Source: Elusimicrobia bacterium CG08_land_8_20_14_0_20_59_10 (GTDB taxonomy: Bacteria; Elusimicrobiota; Elusimicrobia; Elusimicrobiales; UBA9959). Taken from it: a DNA stretch of 11,901 bases. The stretch spans positions 1-11,901 of the forward strand of contig PEXO01000168.1 in the NCBI GenBank assembly GCA_002779045.1. Reading direction: 5' to 3'. Numbering within the stretch: position 1 is the stretch's first letter; every line of letters begins with the position of its first letter. The notes beneath the pieces are model-generated. The model did not search any database. It had not been told where the DNA came from and saw only the letters and a program-made list of their open reading frames with translations. This document shows, piece by piece, positions 1-5,993 of the stretch. A program made the position numbers and the translations under genes.

Positions 1-45
1 CGCCACTAAGCCTCTCGGAAGGAAGCCACCCTTTTCATATTACCA

Positions 46-408
46 TCAGACGGCCAGCTTTTCCCTGTTTTCCTCCGCTTTTCCGCTCTCCGCCAGCTCC
101 CCGACGTGAACAGCCTCACGGTATAACTCCAGTACCGGTTCGAACCGATTGGCTCCCTGCCGGGCAAAAGCTGCGAGTTTCATTTCATATTCCTTTTTCT
201 CCTCTATAAATGAACGCTTCTTTTGGGTGTATTCATCCTGCGTTATCTGCCCGCGCAAGATCAAGTCCAAAAGAGCGTTCATTTTCTTTGTAAGGATATC
301 TATATCACCTCGCAGATTTTGCGCGGCCTTCTCCCCGGCCTGGGCCGACGCGGCTCTTTCATTGTTTGTTATCAACCCGATAAAGGCCTGCCGCGCTGAA
401 AAGGCCAT
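46..408 (-). pseudogene. C-terminal coiled-coil fragment of a large serine recombinase (relic)
   Basis: The 120-residue frame has the layout of the region after the zinc ribbon in Pin/large serine recombinases. A helix of about residues 20-50 runs into the characteristic LLDLILRGQITQDEY and KKRSFIEEKKEYEMKL segments. These are followed by FEPVLELYREAVHVGELA and a short EENREKLAV end. Intact relatives normally continue with a phrase such as IGSN and are around 450-550 residues long. Here the catalytic serine domain, the recombinase domain and the cysteine ribbon are all absent. An in-frame TGA lies two codons before the ATG, there is no Shine-Dalgarno sequence, and the frame stops at TGA 46-48 just where the conserved end should follow. 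I conclude that it is a decayed remnant without recombinase activity. It lies 29 bases beyond the stop of the 388-residue gene. The family call rests on pattern recognition of the coiled coil only. A small stand-alone coiled-coil protein is the alternative. Confidence 0.6.
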
Positions 409-437
409 TTTTCAGGCGCTTCTTGTGGGACGAGCAA

Positions 438-1604
438 CTATTTGAGAAACTTTTTTAAGTCCAGTTTTTTTCGGTCAGTCATCTTATCGATACCATAACT
501 CTCAACGTCAGCTATGCCGTCATTTGAGATACCATGAACAAGATAGCGGTTTGCCTCAAATGACGTTTTGTCTTTCACATCCCGGAAGATTGTCCTGGAA
601 CGCTGCCTTGTAATTTCATACACGGCTTCTTTCTCCACTTGCATGCCTGGCTTAGGCTCTAAGGGCGGCGCATTATTCAGCCATATCGTGTAGGCCAGAT
701 ACCGCCCATTTGACGCCAGCTTATAATGACTAGGCCGCGGAGTTTCCTGGCCGGCGTCTTTACCAGGATAAGAAAATATTTCCTCGCCTGTAGTCCCATA
801 AACATGCAAAACCTCTCCGCCAGTCCCCTCTTCGGAGTCTGTTGTAACAAGGGCGACAGCCTCGCCGGAATCAGAGATGCCTGGAGGAGCGTCACTGTTG
901 CCAATACTTAGAACGATATCCCCTTCTGGGAAATGTTTTACCCACAGTTCCGTGCCAAAGGAGTCAATAAAAGTGGCCTTGGAGAAAACCTTCCAGCCCC
1001 GTGCGCTTCCAGCTTTACGGAAAAAGTGAGCCTTAAGAAGCACAAAATACGTTTCAGGTTGGTTTGAGTATAAGAAGTCCTGTGTCCGTAACTCAATATA
1101 TGCCCCGCCCCACTTCCGGACTAACTCGTTAAGGATCGGATTATCGGGCGCCTTTGGGTCTATATCGGCGCCTATTTCGCTCGGCAAAGCGCTAGCCGCC
1201 ACCAGACGGGTATTTTCGCCTAAAGATACCATCCGGATCACTTCCCCGTTTTCGTCCAGTACCCGGAACATCTCCTGCTCGGCTTTCGGCAGTTGCTTTA
1301 TCGCCAATATTTTTGAGACTTCCTCAATGTACGCCGCCCACAACTTTTTATCTATGACCTCACGTTTACTTTTTACGCCAAGCTTTTTGAACACTTTTGA
1401 ATCCGCATCACGTATAATTTTTGCTTCTTCTTCGCTATTTCTTACCAGTGTCTTCGCCGGAATTTCCCTGCCATTTACGAACACCTTTATCTCATCGTAA
1501 GCGGCAGGAATTTCGACATGCGTTTTACCAGCGGCAGCATGCGCCCATGGCATGAGCAGAGGCGTCAAAATTAGGCTTAGCGTTATCGATTTAATAATGG
1601 TCAT
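438..1604 (-). CDS. Exported protein of unknown function, propeller-like second half (388 aa)
   Basis: I do not recognise the family. Residues 1-23 are a signal peptide: an IIK start, a hydrophobic core and an AHA cleavage site before AAGK. The mature protein is therefore likely periplasmic or secreted. Residues 40-115 are charged and helical (NSEEEAKIIRDADSKVF). From about residue 205 there are short blade-like units: FIDSFGTELWVKHFP, GISDSGEAVALVTT, LHVYGTTGEEIFSYPG and KLASNGRYLAYTIW. These resemble the turns of WD40/PQQ-type beta-propellers with the D-x-G / S-x-N-G-R-Y pattern. Blades are too few and too irregular for a firm fold call. The ATG overlaps the TGA of the 55-residue frame by four bases (ATGA), which suggests translational coupling, and no strong ribosome binding site of its own is visible. 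It is the last gene of the exported-protein run and the serine recombinase relic follows it. Confidence 0.7.
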   Translation of the reverse strand: MTIIKSITLSLILTPLLMPWAHAAAGKTHVEIPAAYDEIKVFVNGREIPAKTLVRNSEEEAKIIRDADSKVFKKLGVKSKREVIDKKLWAAYIEEVSKILAIKQLPKAEQEMFRVLDENGEVIRMVSLGENTRLVAASALPSEIGADIDPKAPDNPILNELVRKWGGAYIELRTQDFLYSNQPETYFVLLKAHFFRKAGSARGWKVFSKATFIDSFGTELWVKHFPEGDIVLSIGNSDAPPGISDSGEAVALVTTDSEEGTGGEVLHVYGTTGEEIFSYPGKDAGQETPRPSHYKLASNGRYLAYTIWLNNAPPLEPKPGMQVEKEAVYEITRQRSRTIFRDVKDKTSFEANRYLVHGISNDGIADVESYGIDKMTDRKKLDLKKFLK

Positions 1605-1768
1605 GTAATTTCTGTATACATTAGTTCCCCATTGCCGGAGTAATAAACGATATGGGCGTCGCCTTTGCCGTCAAGCGCAAGCGAAACGGCGCCGCGGCCG
1701 ATAGCTGGGCCTATAACGCTGGTTTTCCAAGGGGTAAAATATTGCCGCAGTTTGTTCTTTAGCCGCAT
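1601..1768 (-). pseudogene. 55-aa single beta-propeller blade, in frame behind the upstream stop codon
   Basis: This short frame reads MRLKNKLRQYFTPWKTSVIG, continues with SLALDGKGDAHIVYY and ends with GELMYTEIT. The pattern W-x(n)-V-x(n)-SLALD-x-x-G-x-x-HI-x-YY-x(n)-L-x-Y matches one blade of the repeat found in many secreted bacterial propeller proteins, so the sequence is coding in origin. It has no signal peptide. It is in the same frame as the 530-residue gene: after that gene's TGA (1787-1789) six sense codons lead to this ATG without another stop. Its own TGA overlaps the ATG of the 388-residue gene. A GGAG lies 13 bases before the ATG, which is long spacing. It may be the tail of a gene broken by a nonsense or deletion event, a read-through extension (592 residues in total), or a true small protein. 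I favour a remnant. Confidence 0.5.
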
Positions 1769-1786
1769 AAAGCGTTTATCTCTCCG

Positions 1787-3379
1787 TCACTCCTGGAAGT
1801 TAAACTGGTAATTGCCGTCTTTATCAACATCCGGTCCAAGGAATAATGCCTGCCCGGCTGCGTTCAGCATATAAATTCCCTCATCACCGCCCAGAACTAT
1901 GGAATCGCCTATTCTTTGAATGGCGCTTATGCCGGAGGGGACTTCATGAATTACGGCTTCTCCAGTGGCGGGATTCACCGCAGCCAGACCTCCGGAACTG
2001 ACAGAGCCTTCGCCGATATGTTGCAGCCCCATCCAGACAGTATTTTCTTCAGCCAGAATGGCCGAGCAGGACCATTTGGCCGTCTGCGAGGAGTACAGGA
2101 TCTCGAACACTTTCGCTTTTATATCGAAAAAGCCGGCGGCTCCTACGCCACATTGGCCTTCCCCGCCGTAAAAGTTCTTGCAGAACCAGATGCGGTCTCC
2201 CAATTTCTGGAAAGGACCCAGCTTGTCGTTCAGGCCGCAGCCATGGGCCGCTCTATCCGGGCGGTAACGTTTTAAAATATCATTTCCGGGCACAGGCATG
2301 GGATAAAATTTGCAGGACTTCCCTTTGATATCATAAATCCCTGTTACGGCCTCATAGCCCGCGGCGGAATTCCAAACAAAAAATCTGCGCAGCGGAGTTT
2401 TGGAGATGTTTATGAGATTGGCGGAAAGGGCATGCCGTTCAAGAATGCCAGTGTAGGAATTGTGCAGCCAGGCATATTCCCCGGGGTTCTCGGTTTCGCA
2501 GCGGCCTTCATAGCCCACTAGCGCCGCGTCTCCCTGGGTGTGGCGTTCTTTGTCGCATTTCTCGTACAAGAACCCATTATTTTTCATAAGTTCATCAGTT
2601 GAAAAACGCGAACAGGGGTCTTTCTCCGGTCGGAAATACCGCGCATCCGCCCCTTTGGTCCTACTCCAGGCTTTGCCGTCAAAAGCGTAGGTCTCTGACG
2701 GCGTATACATACGCAGCCCGCCTCTCTCGATTTTCGAAAAGGTAATCGGTGTGAGATTCTCCCCGCTGATATTCTTAATCATTCCCCAGTCTCCGGTTGC
2801 CGGCTTACCATTTTTCAGCCCCAGCCGGATTATTACGCCGTTCTCCCCTTGCTGCCCAGTGAAATACAAACTGTCGTTGAACCGAGTAATCGAGTTTATC
2901 TTGACAGGTTTATAGCTTTGTGACGTTGCGGGGGCGGTGGAAGGCCCGTTGAAGAAATACTTCCGCCTGGCAAGTTCCCCGCCGGAATCAACATCTTCAT
3001 GCACTATGGTGACATAACCGGGGCCGGCCGTTTTTATGTCGGGCATGGCGTTGCGGGGATCGATGGAAGTTACAGCCGCAATTTTCTTAATGAACTTACC
3101 GGAGAGCGGGTCTACCAGGAAAAGCCCGAATGGCCCGCTCCACCACGGGGAGCCGCCGGTGCCGACCAGCACTACGGCGCGGTCCGCCGATATCCGGCGC
3201 GTCGCTATTATAGCGGCCTGGTCCAGTTCCAGGTCTTCTTTCTTCAGGGCGGCAGTGATGCCGTAGAGGTTAGTGGTAGAGATGTCCGTTACATAGCCGG
3301 GGTCCCACCAGGCGCCGGCTGGCGAAATGCAAGCGATTAACAATAGGACGGAGAAAACGCTCTTTGTGATACAGGACAT
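1787..3379 (-). CDS. Exported cysteine-rich protein, probable beta-propeller (530 aa)
   Basis: I do not recognise a named family. Residues 1-23 form a signal peptide (KSVFSVLLLIACISPAGA, cut before WWDPG), so the product leaves the cytoplasm. The rest is rich in short beta units with Gly/Asp turns: AVVLVGTGGSPWW, FGLFLVDPLSGKF, DSLYFTGQQGENGVIIRL, LGDRIWFCKNFYGG, NTVWMGLQHIGEG, GGLAAVNPATGEAVIHEVP and DSIVLGGDEGIYMLN. This is typical of a six- to eight-bladed propeller of the PQQ/two-component-sensor-propeller type. The mature part has eight cysteines (256, 275, 294, 356, 381, 400, 410, 438), an even number clustered in the second half, consistent with disulfides. The start lies 3 bases after the stop of the 543-residue gene, so the two are cotranscribed and probably coupled. 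No good Shine-Dalgarno sequence is seen. Function is unknown; ligand or surface polysaccharide binding would be a guess. Confidence 0.7.
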   Translation of the reverse strand: MSCITKSVFSVLLLIACISPAGAWWDPGYVTDISTTNLYGITAALKKEDLELDQAAIIATRRISADRAVVLVGTGGSPWWSGPFGLFLVDPLSGKFIKKIAAVTSIDPRNAMPDIKTAGPGYVTIVHEDVDSGGELARRKYFFNGPSTAPATSQSYKPVKINSITRFNDSLYFTGQQGENGVIIRLGLKNGKPATGDWGMIKNISGENLTPITFSKIERGGLRMYTPSETYAFDGKAWSRTKGADARYFRPEKDPCSRFSTDELMKNNGFLYEKCDKERHTQGDAALVGYEGRCETENPGEYAWLHNSYTGILERHALSANLINISKTPLRRFFVWNSAAGYEAVTGIYDIKGKSCKFYPMPVPGNDILKRYRPDRAAHGCGLNDKLGPFQKLGDRIWFCKNFYGGEGQCGVGAAGFFDIKAKVFEILYSSQTAKWSCSAILAEENTVWMGLQHIGEGSVSSGGLAAVNPATGEAVIHEVPSGISAIQRIGDSIVLGGDEGIYMLNAAGQALFLGPDVDKDGNYQFNFQE

Positions 3380-3382
3380 GAT

Positions 3383-5014
3383 TTAGCAACCGCCGCATGT
3401 AATATAGAATGTGCCGTAAGAGCTGCCTTTTATTTTTAGTTTAGGGAGAATATATTTCAGGTGCTCCTCGTATTCCTTCCCGCCGGGCAGGGACAAGAGC
3501 TGCGTGTAATATTTGATTGCGTTCAGCCGGTGTTTCCCGGTGTTCCGCTCAAGTTCCACACAGTATGAGAAAGAGCAAAAGGAGTTGTATTTATATGGCG
3601 ACAGGCCGACCGAATAGGCGGTTTCATTGGCTTTCCCCAGCAGGAAAAGAACGCGCGGCCGGAACGGGGAATCAGGGTGAGAAGCCAGGAATTCCTCGCC
3701 TTTCTTCATGACCACCTGCATATCGTCAGAGGAGTCTGGGGCTGGAAAGCCCCGCTCCATCTCTCTCATGAAGGCGTATTGCCCCCAGTAGGAGTGCGGG
3801 TAGGCCTCGTAAGCCGGGAGCAGGGAGTTATTGACCGCGAAGTAGCTTTCCTTCATAACAGGTTCAAGCTCGTAAGTAAGGCCGTATTCCTCAAGGAGCT
3901 TAAGCCCAGGCGGTGGAGATGGCGCTTTTCCGTCTTCAGTATATGGCCTGAAGCCGTGGTTTATTTTTACCATCGCCGCGTCCAGGAGATACTTGGAGAG
4001 TACCAGGAATGGCGCCCCGTCTATGCCCTCGGGCGGGGCCATGCAGGCGTCCCTGGCGGCCAGCAGTTTTTCCGCTGTAACTGTCGTATTCATGTTCGGT
4101 CCGCGCAGCAGCATCGGCTTTATTTCCTCCCAGTCCGCGCCAAGCGCCTTCTCCGCGCCGATCTTTCCCAGGTCGGCTATAAGACTTGGAATCGCATCCA
4201 TGTCCTTTGATGCTTCTTTCACAGTAGGAGGGCGGGCGGAATATTTACCCGTATCTTTGTGTTCCAGCTTTATCCTGAGGACCGTCCCCATGCCGTGCGG
4301 CTCGTAATACCACAGGCCGTCCAGGTCTCCCTTGCTGATCTCCATGACTCCGCTCCAGTTGCGGCCGCCGGGGCTGGAGAGGTGCTTCTCGGTAGGTTTC
4401 GCCTCGAAGCCGGAGTTTTTCAGCAGTTCCATAACTTCGGTCCGCTTTATCTCTTTAAACGGTCTCCATTCCTGTTTTTTTATGTTCAGCAGGTCGCGCG
4501 CGGTGTCCTTCCCGGTCTCTTCAAATATCTTCACTTCCCCGGACAGTATAAGTTCCTTGGCTTCGGTCAGGGACGGGACCGCGTAGGAGAACAGGTTTAT
4601 TTCCATCCCCGGCCCTTTACGCCGGAAGGTTTTGGAATACGCCGGCGGGTCGCAGTATTCGGGCGGATAAGCCAGGAGACGCCAGTTGTTCTTTTCGCTA
4701 ATTATTTCTCCAGGCTCCTGTCCTAAGGGCGCGGTCAATAGTGTATTTATCAATTCCAATGGTGACTCTTTCTCCGTCAGTTCGAACGGCTCCCGCGATT
4801 CCACCGCTTCCTGCTGGGAGAACCCTTGCGCGTACTGCACCACTTCTTTTATGGCGGTGCCGATGCCAGGGGTTCGGGAAGCTTCGGCTATTGGTATTGC
4901 CTCAGCGCTGGCCTCTATTTTGGGCGGGGCTTTTACCGGCTTATATTGCGCATAAACCGCCGCGGCAACAAGCAGGGAAAGGCCGATTATTTTTATAATA
5001 TTAATTCTGGTCAT
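3383..5014 (-). CDS. Exported protein of unknown function with TPR-like C-terminal region (543 aa)
   Basis: I do not recognise the whole protein. Residues 1-22 are a signal peptide (INIIKIIGLSLLVAAAVYA, cut before QYKP). A Pro/Ala/Glu-rich linker follows to about residue 80. Residues 105-260 form an unassigned mixed domain (NNWRLLAYPPEYCDPPAYSK, WYYEPHGMG). Residues 400-525 look like helical TPR repeats: AYEAYPHSYWGQYAFMREME, then MKKGEEFLASHPDSPFRP and RVLFLLGKANETAYSVG, the form seen in TPR proteins of the envelope. The chain ends in YITCGGC, with Cys540 and Cys543 as a C-x-x-C at the extreme C-terminus, and it also has Cys480 and Cys485. A GGGAG about 10 bases before the ATG supports the start. 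It is the first complete gene of the exported-protein run, and its start lies only 17 bases after the 60-residue frame at 5032-5214. Confidence 0.7.
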   Translation of the reverse strand: MTRINIIKIIGLSLLVAAAVYAQYKPVKAPPKIEASAEAIPIAEASRTPGIGTAIKEVVQYAQGFSQQEAVESREPFELTEKESPLELINTLLTAPLGQEPGEIISEKNNWRLLAYPPEYCDPPAYSKTFRRKGPGMEINLFSYAVPSLTEAKELILSGEVKIFEETGKDTARDLLNIKKQEWRPFKEIKRTEVMELLKNSGFEAKPTEKHLSSPGGRNWSGVMEISKGDLDGLWYYEPHGMGTVLRIKLEHKDTGKYSARPPTVKEASKDMDAIPSLIADLGKIGAEKALGADWEEIKPMLLRGPNMNTTVTAEKLLAARDACMAPPEGIDGAPFLVLSKYLLDAAMVKINHGFRPYTEDGKAPSPPPGLKLLEEYGLTYELEPVMKESYFAVNNSLLPAYEAYPHSYWGQYAFMREMERGFPAPDSSDDMQVVMKKGEEFLASHPDSPFRPRVLFLLGKANETAYSVGLSPYKYNSFCSFSYCVELERNTGKHRLNAIKYYTQLLSLPGGKEYEEHLKYILPKLKIKGSSYGTFYITCGGC

Positions 5015-5031
5015 TGCCCCGGTGCTCCCTG

Positions 5032-5214
5032 CTACTTTATAGATACTACAATTTGATGTTTGCCAATAAAAGCGTTTTCTATCCGGATGGGGCCATGGTC
5101 AAACGCAGGAGTCTTTTTATTATGGGAGTGCTGGTCGTAATGCCAAAAACCGTCTTTTATCATGGATTTCACAGCAGGAACTATTTTTTTAAACTTCGGG
5201 AAGGTGGCTGCCAC
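5032..5214 (-). pseudogene. 60-aa C-terminal remnant of an unknown protein
   Basis: The frame opens at a GTG and reads VAATFPKFKKIVPAVKSMI, then DGFWHYDQHSH, TPAFDHGPIRIENAF and GKHQIVVSIK before TAG. Its balanced composition, aromatic/histidine cluster and regular hydrophobic spacing look like true coding sequence, but I do not recognise the family. The same phase stays open upstream of the GTG only to about 5250, with no ATG. The neighbouring phase at 5269 supplies a natural-looking N-terminus (MRVSLVTAPML), so a single frameshift near 5,230 may have split one gene. It ends 17 bases before the ATG of the 543-residue gene, the spacing expected of an operon neighbour. A genuine small protein cannot be excluded. 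Confidence 0.35.
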
Positions 5215-5265
5215 CCAGAGAGGGACAACTCCGGAAGAGCATGGGCGCCGTTACCAGGGATACTC

Positions 5266-5385
5266 TCATCTCATTGCCCTCCGCGCAGACTCCGCCTCGG
5301 AAAAGCTCCCGCAGGACAAAAGGTCCTTTACGAACAGGTCGGTGATCAGCTTTTCGGCAGCGGCCTTCTCAAAGCCCGCCTGCAC
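5266..5385 (-). CDS. Short unrecognised reading frame, 39 aa, GTG start (tentative)
   Basis: From a GTG at 5385, preceded by GAGG at 5-base spacing, the frame reads VQAGFEKAAAEKLITDLFV, then KDLLSCGSFSEAE and ARRAMR before TGA. The helix-like pattern is protein-like. Sense codons also extend upstream in the same phase all the way from the response regulator stop codon, so the real beginning is uncertain. Its TGA overlaps an ATG (5267-5269) by the ATGA arrangement typical of coupled genes. I do not recognise it. It could be the tail of a lost gene or a very small protein, and no function is assigned. Confidence 0.3.
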   Translation of the reverse strand: MQAGFEKAAAEKLITDLFVKDLLSCGSFSEAESARRAMR

Positions 5386-5426
5386 GGCAGCCTCGACCCG
5401 CGCGGGCGCGACAGCTATTTTTGCCG

Positions 5427-5463
5427 GGCTCCGGCCGGGAGCCGGAAAGCGGGGGAGCCCCGC
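5427..5463 (-). terminator. Tandem GC-rich hairpins after the response regulator gene
   Basis: Read on the minus strand, seven bases after the TGA of the response regulator comes GCGGGG-CTC-CCCCGC, a perfect 6-base stem with a 3-base loop (5449-5463) followed by TTT. A second stem follows, GGCTCC-CGGCC-GGAGCC (5427-5443). The position and GC-rich stems suggest transcription termination. The short U-tract makes it a weak intrinsic terminator. Confidence 0.5.
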
Positions 5464-5469
5464 GGCAGT

Positions 5470-5892
5470 TCACTCGTCGCTCTTCTTCACGCTCCAGGGC
5501 TTATCTCCCGGGAGATGCTTCTTTTTGCCGCCTTCGGTGCTTACCACGTCGGCGGCTATTTCCCGCAGTTTCACCACATCGAACGGTTTTGTCTGGTAGC
5601 CGGCGGCGCCCAGGTCCAGCGCCTTTAAAGCTATTTCCAGTTCATCCTCGCCGGTCAGCATCCAGACCACCGGGGAAAGCCCGGCTTCTTTTATTCGCGC
5701 AAGCACATCAAACCCGGAAAGTCCCGGCATAGCTATGTCAAGAAATACAAGGTCTGGCTTCCCGCTCTTTATAAGCTCCAACGCCGCCTCGCCATCCGGC
5801 GCGGTAGATACCGTGTAATCTCCGGGAAAGGCCTTTGACAACACGGTCCTGATATTTTCGTCGTCGTCCACTATCAGTATCTTGGGGTTCAT
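5470..5892 (-). CDS. Single-domain response regulator (CheY-like receiver)
   Basis: This is a phosphoacceptor receiver domain with no output domain. MNPKILIVDDDENIR gives the acidic pair Asp9/Asp10, VFLDIAMPGLSGFDVL places the phosphorylated aspartate at Asp52, and MLTGED gives the switch Thr80. TKPFDVVKL gives the conserved Lys102-Pro103. The domain fills residues 1-118. The remaining 22 residues (GGKKKHLPGDKPWSVKKSDE) are a short basic/acidic tail too small for DNA binding. It should receive phosphate from a histidine kinase that is not in this window (an orphan regulator) and act through protein contact. Trp78 replaces the usual aliphatic residue before MLT, a small oddity. The start is supported by GGGAG with 5-base spacing. 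It is divergent from sua5 and followed by likely terminator hairpins. Confidence 0.9.
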   Translation of the reverse strand: MNPKILIVDDDENIRTVLSKAFPGDYTVSTAPDGEAALELIKSGKPDLVFLDIAMPGLSGFDVLARIKEAGLSPVVWMLTGEDELEIALKALDLGAAGYQTKPFDVVKLREIAADVVSTEGGKKKHLPGDKPWSVKKSDE

Positions 5893-5899
5893 CTTTTCT

Positions 5900-5950
5900 C
5901 CCGGTGCGCTATGGTTATTCTATAAAATTGCGGCAGGGTTCCGCACCGGG
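5900..5950. promoter_or_regulatory. Inverted repeat and divergent promoters between the regulator gene and sua5
   Basis: CCCGGTGCG (5900-5908) and its exact complement CGCACCGGG (5942-5950) flank an AT-rich core. On the minus strand the core contains a likely -10 box TAGAAT (5917-5922) for the response regulator. The downstream half-site overlaps its Shine-Dalgarno region and the upstream half-site lies near -35. This could be an operator, although the 33-base gap is large for a single dimer. It could also be coincidence. Confidence 0.35.
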
Positions 5951-5973
5951 CCCCCGCCGGCCGTCTAAATTGG

Positions 5974-5979
5974 TAGAAT
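5974..5979 (+). promoter_or_regulatory. Possible -10 box of sua5
   Basis: TAGAAT lies 14 bases before the chosen ATG of sua5. A transcript starting about 7 bases downstream would have a leader of roughly 8 bases, with no Shine-Dalgarno sequence. No convincing -35 box is seen. The call is tentative. Confidence 0.3.
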
Positions 5980-5993
5980 TTGTTCACGCAAAT

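Larger units (their letters stand above)
5015..5469. other. Gene-poor stretch with broken coding remnants and hairpins
   Basis: No full-length gene is present in these 455 bases between the response regulator stop and the 543-residue gene. On the minus strand three short frames in three phases read like protein: 5266-5385, 5189-5269 (26 codons, starting MRVSLVTAPML) and 5032-5214. The first two share an ATGA overlap. The second loses protein-like character after about 11 residues, while the third becomes protein-like near the same place (GVVPLWVAATFPKF). This is what a frameshifted former gene would look like. Two GC-rich hairpins occupy 5427-5463. Long plus-strand frames here have no recognisable content. 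Confidence 0.45.

Noticed and set aside
5014..5628. A 204-codon plus-strand frame across the gene-poor stretch
   Set aside because: It runs over the 3' end of the response regulator and the hairpins, is rich in Arg/Gly/Pro, and resembles no protein. The minus-strand remnants look more like coding sequence.
5904..5993. Thirty extra N-terminal codons for sua5
   Set aside because: The family begins close to the AVVKAG segment, and the extra residues come from the divergent promoter region with its inverted repeat and possible -10 box.
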